A stretch of 64,000 nucleotides of DNA. Source: JAFNAG01 sp963824985 (lineage in GTDB: Bacteria > Acidobacteriota > UBA6911). This document shows, one piece after another, positions 17,564 through 27,199 of this stretch (positions within the stretch are counted from its first letter, which is position 1; each line of letters begins with the position of its first letter). The position numbers were made by a program, and so were the translations under genes. The stretch lies in the NCBI GenBank assembly GCA_963824985.1, contig CAWGRQ010000031.1, forward strand, positions 1 to 64,000, given 5' to 3'. Below the pieces are notes generated by a model. The model was not told the origin of the DNA, made no database searches, and saw only the letters and a program-made list of their open reading frames with translations.

Positions 17564-17993
17564 ACGGCTCCGGACTCAGTACACGATTCCATAATCGCAC
17601 GGACGTGTTTCTCGGGACGCCGAAAAACACGGGTGGACGCGGATGGCGCCAAAACGGTCCAGGCCCCGGAAAATCCGCTGCCGTATCTAATGACCCCGGC
17701 ACCTGGAAATACGGGCGCCTCCGGACCGCCAGGTCTCAGCCGGCACGAGCCTGTCATCAGGCGCGATGAAATTCATATCATAACAGCAATGGTTTGACGT
17801 GGGAATTTGGCGGCGCTACCCTACTTTTTGCCCGCTCGTAAATGCGCCCGGGAATTATCGGTCCTGGAAACGGTGAATGCCGCGGATGACGGCAAGATCA
17901 TTTCAAGATGGTAATATCCTGGTACGACCGAAGCCGCGGCAAGTTCATGCAGAATCGGGTTCCGCGGCTGGCGTCACTCTGGGAGAGATCGGG
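17564..17993. other. Intergenic region between mntP and the FAD oxidoreductase
   Basis: About 430 bp separate these divergent genes. A truncated copy of the short GCGGATG repeat is at 17625-17648. No RNA gene or riboswitch was recognised. Confidence 0.4.
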
Positions 17994-19379
17994 ATGACAG
18001 AATCGACAGCAGACGTCGTTATCTGCGGCGCGGGTATTGCCGGTATCGCCGCAGCCTACCATCTGAGCGTCAGCCACGGCATCAAAGATATCATGCTGGT
18101 TGACGAACGGCCGCCGCTGTCACTGACCAGTGACAAGTCCACCGAATGCTATCGGAACTGGTGGCCCGGGCCCGGCGACGCCATGGTCAGTCTGATGAAT
18201 CGCAGCATAGACATTATGGAAGGCCTGGCCCGCGCATCCGACAACCGCATCAACCTGAATCGGCGGGGGTATCTCTTCGTCACTGCCGATCCATCCCGCA
18301 TTCCCGCCTTTCGCCGGGCGGCGGAAGAAGCTGCAGCTTTAGGCGCCGGACACGTGCGCTGCCACTCCGGCCTAGCGGGCGAATCGACATATCTCCCGGC
18401 ACCGGCGCGCGGATTCGAACACCAACCGACTGGCTCGGACCTGATCACCGACCAGGCCCTCATTCGCAAGCATTTTCCTTATCTTTCCGAAAGAACTGTC
18501 GCCGTGGTGCATCCACGCAGGTGCGGCTGGTTCAGTGCCCAGCAACTGGGAATGGTTCTCCTGGAGAAGGCGCGGAATAATGGGGCGCGGCTCATGAAAG
18601 GCCACCTGGACGGTATCGAGTTGGCCGGCGGGCGGGTAGCCGCGGTGCGCGTACTTCATGAGGGAGGGGGGTCGACTACGATCTCAACCCGCCGCTTCGT
18701 CAATGCCGCCGGGCCTTTCCTTCCACCTGTAGCCAGGATGGTCGGGGTGGACCTTCCAGTGCATCATGAGCTTCACATCAAGGTCGCCTTCCGGGATCAC
18801 CTGCACGTGCTCGGACGCGATGCGCCCCTTCTTATTTGGACTGATCCCACTCTTCTCCCGTGGTCGCAGGAGGAACGCGATCTGCTGGCCGAAACGGAAG
18901 AAACCCGGCATCTCCTTGCCGAGTTCCCCTCGGGCGTCCATGCCCGTCCTGAAGGGGGTGCGGATGCCGACATCGCACTCATCCTGTGGACTTACGACCT
19001 CAAGCCGGTCGACCCGGTATTTCCATTCAGTTTTGATCCATATTATCCCGAGATAGCCTTGAGGGGCCTGGCAGTCATGATCCCCGGTCTGGAAGCCTAT
19101 TTCGGCCACATGCCCAAACCCATTCTGGATGGAGGGTATTACACCAAAACGAGTGAGAACCGGCCCCTCATAGGACCTCTGCCGGTCGAGGGCGCCTATG
19201 TGATCGGCGCCTTCTCCGGCTTCGGCCTGATGGCTGCTTGCGCTTCCGGGGAACTGCTTGCCTCCCATATCGCCGAAACCCATTTGCCGGATTACGCGCC
19301 GGCCTTTGCCCTGACGCGCTACCAGGACCCGGCATACCGGCAGCTCCTGGCCAACTGGGATCAGACCGGCCAGATCTGA
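17994..19379 (+). CDS. FAD-dependent oxidoreductase, DAO/sarcosine oxidase-like
   Basis: Flavoenzyme of the D-amino acid oxidase-like (DAO) superfamily, 461 residues. The dinucleotide-binding motif is GAGIAGIAAAYHLS at residues 12-25, followed by an acidic strand end (LVDERPPLSL). C-terminal FAD contacts are seen in GGYYTKTSENRPLIGPLP and GAFSGFGLMAACASGE, which resemble the dimethylglycine/sarcosine dehydrogenase branch. The ATG at 17994 has GGGAGA upstream; an in-frame start at 17877 would add 39 residues before the Rossmann strand and is less likely. It probably oxidises an N-methylated or other secondary amine. No neighbouring gene identifies the substrate. Confidence 0.83.
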   Translation: MTESTADVVICGAGIAGIAAAYHLSVSHGIKDIMLVDERPPLSLTSDKSTECYRNWWPGPGDAMVSLMNRSIDIMEGLARASDNRINLNRRGYLFVTADPSRIPAFRRAAEEAAALGAGHVRCHSGLAGESTYLPAPARGFEHQPTGSDLITDQALIRKHFPYLSERTVAVVHPRRCGWFSAQQLGMVLLEKARNNGARLMKGHLDGIELAGGRVAAVRVLHEGGGSTTISTRRFVNAAGPFLPPVARMVGVDLPVHHELHIKVAFRDHLHVLGRDAPLLIWTDPTLLPWSQEERDLLAETEETRHLLAEFPSGVHARPEGGADADIALILWTYDLKPVDPVFPFSFDPYYPEIALRGLAVMIPGLEAYFGHMPKPILDGGYYTKTSENRPLIGPLPVEGAYVIGAFSGFGLMAACASGELLASHIAETHLPDYAPAFALTRYQDPAYRQLLANWDQTGQI

Positions 19380-19453
19380 AACCGGTTGATTGGCCGTTTA
19401 CTAGCCGGCATCATTCACTAAGAAAGGTCGCATGACATCGCAGGAAAAGGGGA

Positions 19454-19489
19454 AACGCGGATGAACACGGATCGGATCCGTGCGCGGGA
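19454..19489. repeat. Short dispersed repeat (GCGGATGRACRCGGAT type), copy 3
   Basis: Reads AACGCGGATGAACACGGATC then GGATCCGTGCGC. It matches the copies at 1902 and 4990. It lies 20 bp upstream of the 156-bp element. Confidence 0.58.
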
Positions 19490-19509
19490 TTCAGCGAATG
19501 TCATTCATC

Positions 19510-19665
19510 GTAATTGTTTAGCCAAATCAAATGGATGAAGAAGCAAAACGCAAAGACGCGGGGGCGCAAGGGCGCAAAGACCGACACTGAGCAACAGGCG
19601 TGGGCGCAGCGCTTTGCGTCCTTGCGTCTTTGCGTTCTGCTGTTCAGCATCGGCTAAACAGATGC
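19510..19665. mobile_element. 156-bp MITE-like element with 8-bp target duplication
   Basis: The ends are GTAATTGTTTAGCC and GGCTAAACAGATGC, containing a perfect 9-bp inverted repeat TGTTTAGCC/GGCTAAACA. CATTCATC occurs directly before (19502-19509) and directly after (19666-19673), a clean 8-bp target duplication. Inside, CGCAAAGACGC occurs in both orientations so the whole element can fold. It is non-coding. A diverged, enlarged copy interrupts the RAYT remnant at 9320. Confidence 0.75.
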
Positions 19666-19793
19666 CATTCATCAATAGTGTGGTTTTGATGAATCTTCCT
19701 CAAGCTTTTGACGGCAGTAGCGGGCATGCGCTAGGATAGAATCCGGATTGATCGTCCGACCTTGACTCAGCATTGGCTCGCCTGGAGGGTACT

Positions 19794-20246
19794 GTGAAAC
19801 AATGGAATTCGATCGATGATGCATTGGTTTTTGCAATAGGGGAAGAACAGGCCGCCGCGGACTTTTACACCCGCCTGGCTGATAGTGCGCAGGTTCCCGG
19901 CATGAAAAAGGCCCTCGAAGATTTCGCCCGGGAAGAAATGATGCACAAGGCGAAACTGGAAGCCATCCGCGCGGGGGGCATTTTTATTTCCACTCCCAGG
20001 GCCGTCGCGGATCTGAAGATCTCCGAGTACATGATCGACGTATCCCCCGATGCCGATCTTGACTATCGCAGCGCACTGATCGTGGCCATGAAAAAGGAAA
20101 AAGCGGCTTACAGGCTATACACCGACCTTGCCGCCGGTGCGCCCAATGAAGCCTTGAAAAAGACCTTTCTGACCCTGGCGCAGGAGGAGGCAAAGCACAA
20201 ACTCCGCTTCGAAGTCGAGTTCGACGACATGATGATCGAAGGCTAA
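19794..20246 (+). CDS. Ferritin-like / rubrerythrin-type diiron protein
   Basis: Four-helix-bundle diiron protein of 150 residues, resembling the N-terminal domain of rubrerythrin without the rubredoxin tail. Metal ligands appear as paired helices: IGEEQAAADFY and EEMMHKAKLE in the first half, and KKEKAAYRLY and QEEAKHKLRFE in the second; the two ExxH motifs are EMMH and EAKH. The family scavenges peroxide or handles iron. The GTG at 19794 is selected since GGAGGG lies 4-5 nt upstream (19784-19789); a TTG at 19773 is in frame but lies before that site. A REP doublet follows the stop and may terminate the transcript. Confidence 0.86.
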   Translation: MKQWNSIDDALVFAIGEEQAAADFYTRLADSAQVPGMKKALEDFAREEMMHKAKLEAIRAGGIFISTPRAVADLKISEYMIDVSPDADLDYRSALIVAMKKEKAAYRLYTDLAAGAPNEALKKTFLTLAQEEAKHKLRFEVEFDDMMIEG

Positions 20247-20269
20247 ATCCCTGCCAATCTGTCCGGGAC

Positions 20270-20348
20270 AAAAAGGGGACATTCCGAATTATCTCGCATG
20301 TCACGCCGAGACAACATATTACGAAATAATTCGGAATGTCCCCTTTTT
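20270..20348. repeat. Solitary REP doublet (REPIN)
   Basis: Arms at 20270-20292 and 20326-20348 are perfectly complementary over 23 bp (core GGGGACATTCCGAATTAT), with a 33-nt loop. It is the best-preserved copy in the window. It lies between the convergent ferritin-like and cupin genes, where the stem plus T run could act as a two-way terminator. Confidence 0.85.
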
Positions 20349-20357
20349 CCCGTTTTT

Positions 20358-20762
20358 TCAGACCGTATCCTCCGCGTAGACATTGGCGATGCAGCACAGG
20401 AATGTGACCGGCTCCCGGTCGCTCTCGTTTTTCATGCTGTGCACTTCCATTGAAGGTACAAAGACAAAATCGCCGGGCCCCAGAACTTTTTCCCCAACAA
20501 TCGCGTCGGTCTTCGCATCATGCTGAAAACAGCGGACATGCCCGCTCATGATATACATCGTCTGGTAATAGAAGTGATTATGAATCGGGATTTCCCCATC
20601 GGGACCGATGGTGAAAAACCTCAAGCCGTATTCCACCGAGCCATCCGGGCCAACCTGTGACAGCCAGCGGATGTAAACCTCCTTCAGGGTTTGAGGCTTC
20701 CCTTTATAGGGGTAGGTCCCCATTTTCTGTTCTCCAACATCATTAGCATTCTTCACGATCAT
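20358..20762 (-). CDS. Cupin-domain protein
   Basis: Small single-domain cupin of 134 residues. Metal-ligand motifs are visible: IPIHNHFYYQTMYIMSG (motif 1, HxH with a later polar residue) and GPGDFVFVPSMEVHSM (motif 2, with the final His). Cupins of this size include dioxygenases, isomerases and sensor proteins, and the exact activity cannot be told. The ATG at 20762 is chosen, as AAGGGAG lies 6 nt upstream. A longer frame to 20969 would run into the palindromic element at 20862-21156. Confidence 0.8.
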   Translation of the reverse strand: MIVKNANDVGEQKMGTYPYKGKPQTLKEVYIRWLSQVGPDGSVEYGLRFFTIGPDGEIPIHNHFYYQTMYIMSGHVRCFQHDAKTDAIVGEKVLGPGDFVFVPSMEVHSMKNESDREPVTFLCCIANVYAEDTV

Positions 20763-20861
20763 GCACATCTCCCTTTCCCATATGCGACAGGCTATCAAAA
20801 ACGGCGGAGCGCAGCTGCAAAATTCAGGATGCCCCCATGGATTCTGGAAAACCGGATACCT

Positions 20862-21156
20862 GGAGTCTGTCCGAGAATTGGGAGGGGCCGCGTTCCGAGC
20901 ACCCTCGCGCCTGCGGCGCTCCTGGCGGGGGCAGATGCCAGGCGGCGCGCAGGCGATGTTGCAGTACATCGTCGAGGAGCGCCAATGCCGCAGATGCCCA
21001 TGCGCCGCCGGAACCCGCAGGGCGCATGGGGGTTACGCGGCGATCGCTGCATTGCACATCGTCAGCGATGCGCACCGACATCGCCTCCTCCTCGCGCCTT
21101 GCGCTCGCCGCGCAACCCCTATGCGCGCGACTCCTCCTAATGCTCGGACAGACTCC
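20862..21156. mobile_element. Palindromic element family, copy A (295 bp)
   Basis: The ends GGAGTCTGTCCGAGAATT and AATGCTCGGACAGACTCC are inverted repeats matching at 17 of 18 positions. The interior carries the family core (GCAGGCGATG, ACATCGTCGAGGAGCG, GCCGCAGATGCCC) seen again in copies at 36378, 44516, 52891 and 54823, although the end sequences differ from those copies. It is non-coding and occupies most of the 508 bp between the cupin and S9 genes. Confidence 0.7.
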
Positions 21157-21270
21157 TAGTCCCTTAATATCCGGTTTTTGTGGCGGGGCGCGAGACGTTG
21201 GCGTATCATGAGCCCCTCTGACGTAACCATGGCGTGCTTTCCCAAAACACCCGCAACAGGAGCAGTCATC

Positions 21271-24200
21271 ATGAAACGATTCGCCCAAACTCCCGCAAGA
21301 CGATCCCAGCTGACCCGAAAGCTGCTGGTAATGATTTTTGCGTTTTCCCTGATTACGATCACCGTACTGGCGCAGCAGGCGGCAACGAAGCGGCCTTTGA
21401 ACCACAGTGACTACGATACCTGGCGCAGTATACAGCTGCAGCAGTTTTCCCCAGGGGCCAAGTTTCTCGGTTACACCCTCAATCCGCAGGATGCGGATGG
21501 CGAGGTCGTGATCCGCAACCTGGCATCCAGCCAGGAGTGGCGACATAACCGCGGTCACAGAGCCGAAGCGGCCGCGGCCACGCCGTCCGACGATCTCGAA
21601 GATCAAGGGCGGGGCGGTGGACGCGGAGGCGGGGGCGCCGGGGGCGGCAGCAGCCCGCTCACTTTCACCAAGGATGGCCGCTTTGCCGTCTTTCAGATTC
21701 TGCCCACCAAAGCCGAAAATGAAGCCGCCAGAAAAGAGAACCGGCGGCCTGCAGACATGCCACGCAGCGCCATGGGCATCATGGACATGACCAATGGCAA
21801 AGTAGAGCGCGTCGAGCGCGTGCGCCGTTATCAGGTGCCCGAGGAGGGCTCCGGATTTATCGCCTACCTGCTGGAAGCCAAGCCCGATGCCGCGCCCGCT
21901 CAGGGGCGGGGGACCGAGGGAGCAGCTGCTGCTGCACCTCCGGCGGGAGGAACACGTCAGGGAGCCGCTGCCGGAGCAGGCGGCCGTCAGGGAGGAACTC
22001 GTGGAGCCGCGGGAGGCAGGGGCGGGAGCCGGACCGAGTACGGCACCGATCTGATCGTGCGCAACACGACCGACAAGAGCGAACGCACTTTCGCCGATGT
22101 TCTTGATTTCTCGATGACCAAGGACGGCAAGTTCCTGGTTTACACCGTGTCCGCCAGAAAACCGGAGAGCAACGGCGTGTACCGCCTTGCCCTCGGCCCT
22201 TCCGCTGAACCGACCGCACTTCTTTCCGGACGCGGCAAGTATGGCCGGCTTACCTGGGACCGGGATCAGACTCAGATGGTATTCACCAGCGATAAGGACG
22301 ACGCTGCTTCCCGTCAGCCGAAATCAAAACTCTACTACGCCGACCTGAAGGCTCCTTCCGCAACCGAGCTGGTCTCGACCGCCACGCCGAACTTCCGGCA
22401 GGGTTATGTCATCAGCGACCGCGGCAGCCTTTCGTTCTCCCAGGACGGCACCCGTCTCTTCTTTGGCATCTCCGTGCCGGCCCCTCCCACCGACAACGCC
22501 GAAGCGGAAGAGGGCGCGGCACCGGCTGCAGCCGCCGCCGCACCCGCAGAGGAGAAAGTAGTGGCCGACCTCTGGCACTGGAAGGATGACTTCATCCAGC
22601 CGATGCAGAAGGTGCGCGCCACCCAGGATGCGAACCGTTCCTATACGGTCGCTTTCAATCTCAAGATAAAAAAGCTGACCCCGCTCGCCGATGAAACGAT
22701 GGCGCAGGTCTCGCCTCAGGGCGACGGGCTCTGGGCGCTCGGCAGCGACGATCGTCCCTACCGGATCATGGTCGGCTATGAGACAGGGAATTTCAACGAC
22801 TACTACCTGGTCAACGCCGACGACGGCAGCCGCAAGAAACTGATGACCAAACAGTCCGGGGGACTTTCCTTCTCGCCGAATGCGAAATACGCCATTTATT
22901 TCGACAGCAAAGACTGGAACATCATCTCAATTCCCGACGGCAAGACCACCAATCTGACCAAGGATCTGGGAGTCAACTTCTGGCAGGAAAACAACGACTC
23001 CCCCAGCCCGCCGGGCAGCTACGGCAACGCCGGCTGGACCAAGGACGAGAAATACCTTTTGCTTTACGACCGGTACGACATCTGGCAGGTCGCAACCGAC
23101 GGTTCCGGGGTCAAAAACCTGACCGACGGAGTCGGCCGCAAGGAGAAAATCACATTCCGGTACGTCAACATCCGGACTGATCCCGACGAGCGCGGGATCG
23201 ACCCCCAGCAGCCGTTATTGCTGCGCGCCGTCAACGAATGGACTCGCGACTCCGGTTTTTATCGTGACAGGATTGATGGCGGCCTGCCGCAGAAGCTGGT
23301 TATGGCAGCCAAGAACTATGGCAATCCCTCCAAGGCCGAGGACACGGATCTCTATCTGTTGACCGGATCGACTTTCAATGAGTTTCCCGACCTGCTGGTT
23401 TGTGGACCCAACTTCAACGATATGAGGAAGGTCACCAACGCCAACCCACAGAAGGCTCAGCTGAGCTGGGGCACCTCCGAACTGGTTCGTTATAAAAACA
23501 GCGACGGCGTGCAGCTCAGCGGCATTCTGTTCAAGCCGGAAAACTTCGACCCCAAAAAGAAGTATCCGATGCTGGTGTACATTTACGAACTCCTGTCCAA
23601 CAATGTCCACAACTTCGTGAACCCATCGCCGGGCACTTCGATCAACGTCGCCTATTATGTCAGCAACGGCTACCTGGTTCTGGAACCCGACATCGTCTAC
23701 ACCATCGGGTATCCAGGACAGAGCGCGCTCAAATGCGTCCTGCCGGCAATTCAAGCCGTGGTCGACAAGGGATTCGTGGACGAAAAGGCTATCGGCATCC
23801 AGGGGCACAGCTGGGGCGGTTACCAGATCGCCTACATGGTGACTCAAACCAACCGGTTCGCGGCCGCGGCCCCCGGAGCGCTGGTAGCCAACATGACCAG
23901 CGCTTACAGCGGCATCCGCTGGGGGACAGGACTGCCGCGGCAGTTCCAGTATGAGCATACCCAGAGCCGCATCGGCGGCAACCTGTGGGAATATCCGATG
24001 CGCTTCCTGGAGAACTCGCCGGTTTTCCAGGCCGACCGCGTGGCAACTCCAATCCTCATGCTGCACAACGACGGTGACGACGCGGTTCCCTGGTACCAGG
24101 GAATCGAGTACTACCTGGCGCTGCGCCGGCTTGGCAAGGAAGTTTACATGTGGAATTACAACGGCGAGCCCCACGGGCTGCGCAAGCGGGTCAACATGAG

Positions 24201-24345
24201 AGACTACACCATGCGCCTGCAGCAGTTTTTTGACAACAAACTGAAGGGCGCCCCGATGCCGGAGTGGATGGAAAAGGGAATACCCTACCTGGATCGGGAA
24301 AAAGAGAAGGAGCGGGTCAAGGCGTCGATGGAAGTGAAGAAGTAA
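21271..24345 (+). CDS. Exported S9-family (prolyl oligopeptidase-like) serine peptidase
   Basis: Large peptidase of 1024 residues with an N-terminal signal segment (about 16-35), a long beta-propeller-like region, and a C-terminal alpha/beta-hydrolase domain. The catalytic triad is S847 in GHSWGGYQ, D936 in HNDGDDAVP, and H968 in GEPHGL. Unusual Gly/Arg-rich and Ala/Gly-rich insertions lie at about residues 108-128 (GRGGGRGGGGAGGGSS) and 205-255, and an Ala/Glu-rich one near 410-430. They probably loop out of propeller blades. The ATG at 21271 follows AGGAG. It is 110 bp upstream of the aminotransferase gene on the same strand. It likely degrades peptides in the periplasm. Confidence 0.88.
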   Translation: MKRFAQTPARRSQLTRKLLVMIFAFSLITITVLAQQAATKRPLNHSDYDTWRSIQLQQFSPGAKFLGYTLNPQDADGEVVIRNLASSQEWRHNRGHRAEAAAATPSDDLEDQGRGGGRGGGGAGGGSSPLTFTKDGRFAVFQILPTKAENEAARKENRRPADMPRSAMGIMDMTNGKVERVERVRRYQVPEEGSGFIAYLLEAKPDAAPAQGRGTEGAAAAAPPAGGTRQGAAAGAGGRQGGTRGAAGGRGGSRTEYGTDLIVRNTTDKSERTFADVLDFSMTKDGKFLVYTVSARKPESNGVYRLALGPSAEPTALLSGRGKYGRLTWDRDQTQMVFTSDKDDAASRQPKSKLYYADLKAPSATELVSTATPNFRQGYVISDRGSLSFSQDGTRLFFGISVPAPPTDNAEAEEGAAPAAAAAAPAEEKVVADLWHWKDDFIQPMQKVRATQDANRSYTVAFNLKIKKLTPLADETMAQVSPQGDGLWALGSDDRPYRIMVGYETGNFNDYYLVNADDGSRKKLMTKQSGGLSFSPNAKYAIYFDSKDWNIISIPDGKTTNLTKDLGVNFWQENNDSPSPPGSYGNAGWTKDEKYLLLYDRYDIWQVATDGSGVKNLTDGVGRKEKITFRYVNIRTDPDERGIDPQQPLLLRAVNEWTRDSGFYRDRIDGGLPQKLVMAAKNYGNPSKAEDTDLYLLTGSTFNEFPDLLVCGPNFNDMRKVTNANPQKAQLSWGTSELVRYKNSDGVQLSGILFKPENFDPKKKYPMLVYIYELLSNNVHNFVNPSPGTSINVAYYVSNGYLVLEPDIVYTIGYPGQSALKCVLPAIQAVVDKGFVDEKAIGIQGHSWGGYQIAYMVTQTNRFAAAAPGALVANMTSAYSGIRWGTGLPRQFQYEHTQSRIGGNLWEYPMRFLENSPVFQADRVATPILMLHNDGDDAVPWYQGIEYYLALRRLGKEVYMWNYNGEPHGLRKRVNMRDYTMRLQQFFDNKLKGAPMPEWMEKGIPYLDREKEKERVKASMEVKK

Positions 24346-24455
24346 CCGGAACCGTCTGAAACCAGTCTCTTCATGATCCTTGCGTCTTTGCGTCCCGGTG
24401 GTGCTCTGCATTCCATCACCGCCGGGACGTGAAGGCGGAGACCACACCGCCATCC

Positions 24456-25639
24456 ATGAAGTTCAGCATCAATCCCCTGCTCGCAGAGACAGAAGCCCCC
24501 CGATCGCCGAGGTGCAAGGCTGGGTCGCCGGGTCCTCCGCGCCGGAGAGCCTCCCCCTGATCGACCTGCTCCAGGCAGTGCCGGGGTACCCGCCGGATCC
24601 TGCTCTAACCGCTTATCTTTCCGAAGCGGTCGAAGATATCGAGGTATCACGCTACACACTCATTCAAGGGACAGAAGGTCTGAGGGAAGCGTTGGCGGCA
24701 GACATCGCCGGCACTTACCAGGGCACCGTCGAGCCGGGCCAGATCTGTATCACCGCCGGCTGCAACCAGGCTTTCTATGCCGCCGTGATCGCATTGGCCC
24801 GCAGCGGAGACAACATCATTCTGGCAGTCCCCTACTATTTCAATCACCGCATGACGCTCGACATGCTCGGCATCCAATGCCGCTTCCTGCCTGCCCGCGA
24901 GATTAATGGTTTCGTGCCCGATCCCGAGGAGGCGGCCTCACTTGTGGATGCCCGCACGCGCGCGCTGGTCCTGGTGACACCCGGCAATCCCACGGGCGCC
25001 GTTTATCCTCCCGAGACCTTGGAACGATTCTATGATCTTGCAGCCGGCAGGCGGATCGCGCTGATCCTCGACGAAACCTATCGCGATTTCCTGCCTCCAT
25101 CCCAAGCCCGGGCCCATGCTCTATTTTCCCGGCCGGCATGGGAGGAGACGATGATTCATCTTTACAGCTTCTCCAAAGCCTACAGCCTGACAGGATACCG
25201 GGTCGGAGCCCTGGTAGCGTCGCACAGCTTCATCGAACAGCTCCTGAAAATCATGGATTGCCTCGTGATCTGCGCCCCTCATATCGGACAGATCGCAGCC
25301 CGGTTCGGCCTGGAGAGGCTGGGGGAGTGGCGCAAACAGAAGAGAAGCGTGATGGCAGGTCGCGTTGAGGCCTTCCGCCGTTCCATGGCCGAGCTGGCAC
25401 AGCCCTGGACGGTCGGCTCGATCGGCGCATATTTTGCCTATCTCCGCCATCCTTTTCATCAGCGCGCATCAACGGAAGCGGCGCGGGTACTCGCCTTTCG
25501 ATATGGAGTGCTGTGCCTCCCCGGCGCGGCATTCGGCCCGAATCAGGAGGCCTGGCTGCGCGTCGCCTTCGCCAATGTTGAATCTGCCGCCATGCCGGCA
25601 ATCGCCCGAAGATTCGGAAGTGTGGACCCGCAAACCTAA
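24456..25639 (+). pseudogene. Class I/II PLP aminotransferase with an apparent frameshift near the start
   Basis: Fold-type I aminotransferase. In the main frame from about 24500 onward the PLP features are present: TPGNPTGAVYPPE, LDETYRDFL and the lysine loop SFSKAYSLTGYRVGAL. The expected N-terminus is instead in another frame, from the ATG at 24456 (MKFSINPLLAETEAP). The frames join at a run of six C (24496-24501): one more C would give a continuous ETEAPPIAEVQGW, the form found in this family. It is therefore a true one-base deletion or a homopolymer sequencing error. Without the correction the gene must start elsewhere, and no good start is visible. Codon-level conservation downstream looks intact. 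Confidence 0.75.
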
Positions 25640-25740
25640 GCGGCCCAGCCCGAATTTCTCACCAGACTTCAAGGCTGTCTCTCAAAGACTGTAGCCTTTT
25701 AGGCTGTAGGCTGCAGGTATGGATCAACTTTCACTCTGTT

Positions 25741-25790
25741 GGGAGCCTTGACGGACGGTCAGGCATGCATGAAAGTCCGTCAAGGCTCCC
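25741..25790. terminator. Perfect 16-bp hairpin between convergent aminotransferase genes
   Basis: GGGAGCCTTGACGGAC at 25741-25756 pairs fully with 25775-25790, with an 18-nt loop. It lies between the stops at 25639 and 25831. There is no T run, so it is either a two-way terminator that needs a factor or a solitary palindrome. Confidence 0.5.
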
Positions 25791-25830
25791 GATCCGACGC
25801 AACATAGCAGAAGCTGATGATAAATGCGGG

Positions 25831-27015
25831 CTAGGCCTTTGCGGGGTCGCGCCACCGGCCGGACAGCCGTTCCATCCTGGCGACGGCTTCTTTCAGCAGC
25901 GGCACGGCACTGGCCAATGAGAAACGTACGAAATCCTTCCCTGAAGGGCCAAAGGCGGTGCCGGGGATGGCGGCCACGCCGCCCTCCTCGAGAAGAATGC
26001 GGGCAAAGTCGGCGGATGACAGGCCGGTGTTTTCGATGTTCAGCCAGGCGTAAAAAGCGCCGTCAGGGAGCGCGCAGCGGAATCCGGGGATGCGGTTCAG
26101 TCCCCCCACAAAAAGGTCGCGGCGCTGCTGATACTGCGCCACCATGCCGGCAACCGCATTCGTGGAATCACGCAGAGCTTCGATGGCAGCCACCTGCGTG
26201 AACTCGGCAGTTGCGGTGAAACTGTTCACAACCAGAAGGTCGAGCGCATCTATGATCGCGCGCGATGCCACGGCATATCCCAGGCGCCACCCGGTCATGG
26301 CAAAGCTCTTGGAAAACCCGTCCACGATCACCGTGCGTTCGGACATTCCCGGCAGCTTCGCGATCGAATGGTAGCTCCCCCGGAAAACGATGCGGGCATA
26401 GATCTCGTCGGCAATAACATACAGGTCATGCCGGACGGCGAGGTCGGCAATGCGCTTCAATACGGCTTCATCATAGACGGTGCCGGTGGGATTATTCGGC
26501 GAGTTCAACAGCAGCACACCGGTGCGGGGCGTGATCAGAGCGGCGATTTCGTCAGGATCGGGCTGGAGGCCGTTGGCCTCGAGCAATCGGTAGGGAACCG
26601 GTTCGGCGCCCAGCCCCCGCGTCATCGAGGGATAGATCGGAAATCCCGGGTCGGGGTGGAGGACTTCGGTTCCCGGCTCGATCAGGGCCATCATCGCGAG
26701 AACCAGTGCCGGTTTGCAGCCGGGGGCGACCAGGATCTGCTCCGGCGAAACCTGAACACCGCGTGTACGCTCAAGGTACTCCGCAATGGCCTCACGCAGC
26801 GCCGGCAACCCGCGCGAAGCGACGTAACGGTCGCGCCCCCCGGTGATTGCGTTCCGGGCAGCTTCCAGGACCGGCTCCGCCGGATGGAAGTCGGGTTCTC
26901 CTAATTCGAGATGGATGATGGAGTGCCCTTGCCGCTCGAGCTCCCTGGCCCGGGCAAAAACCGCGAGGGCCCCTTCGCCGCTCATTCCCTGAAGTCTTGA
27001 AGCAAGATTTCGCAT
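25831..27015 (-). CDS. PLP-dependent aminotransferase (AspC/AAT-like, class I)
   Basis: Complete 394-residue class I aminotransferase of the prokaryotic Igamma aspartate/prephenate type. Visible features include LELGEPDFHPAEPV, SRGLPALREAIAEYL, NSPNNPTGTVYDE, VIADEIYARI, the Schiff-base lysine in VDGFSKSFAMTGWRLGY, and the C-terminal arginine region DFVRFSLA. The enzyme transfers an amino group to 2-oxoglutarate; the amino-acid preference is open. It is transcribed away from msrP and toward the frameshifted aminotransferase. These two are not close paralogues: their PLP motifs differ. Confidence 0.9.
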   Translation of the reverse strand: MRNLASRLQGMSGEGALAVFARARELERQGHSIIHLELGEPDFHPAEPVLEAARNAITGGRDRYVASRGLPALREAIAEYLERTRGVQVSPEQILVAPGCKPALVLAMMALIEPGTEVLHPDPGFPIYPSMTRGLGAEPVPYRLLEANGLQPDPDEIAALITPRTGVLLLNSPNNPTGTVYDEAVLKRIADLAVRHDLYVIADEIYARIVFRGSYHSIAKLPGMSERTVIVDGFSKSFAMTGWRLGYAVASRAIIDALDLLVVNSFTATAEFTQVAAIEALRDSTNAVAGMVAQYQQRRDLFVGGLNRIPGFRCALPDGAFYAWLNIENTGLSSADFARILLEEGGVAAIPGTAFGPSGKDFVRFSLASAVPLLKEAVARMERLSGRWRDPAKA

Positions 27016-27115
27016 AAGGATACCGGGGCGGGATTATACCCCAAGCGCGAAGGGGGTCGTCCATTTAAAAGGCATCTGAAACTCGGGAGCGCCGGGAGCA
27101 TCGGTATTTATGCGG

Positions 27116-27139
27116 GAAGAATCCGAGCCGGGATTCTTC
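27116..27139. other. 9-bp perfect hairpin in the msrP leader region
   Basis: GAAGAATCC at 27116-27124 pairs with GGATTCTTC at 27131-27139 around a 6-nt loop. It lies between the divergent aminotransferase and msrP genes, upstream of the possible leader peptide. Confidence 0.45.
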
Positions 27140-27199
27140 GGGGAAGCTCAAGATTGCTTTTGCCGCGCTTAAGTACCGCATCCCGAGGCGGTTCGCGAA

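Noticed and set aside
17564..17993. Search for a yybP-ykoY manganese riboswitch upstream of mntP
   Set aside because: No matching conserved loops or stems could be recognised by eye.
18405..18440. GGATTCGAAC-like string resembling the T-arm of a tRNA in antisense
   Set aside because: It lies inside the FAD oxidoreductase gene, and no acceptor or anticodon stem can be built around it.
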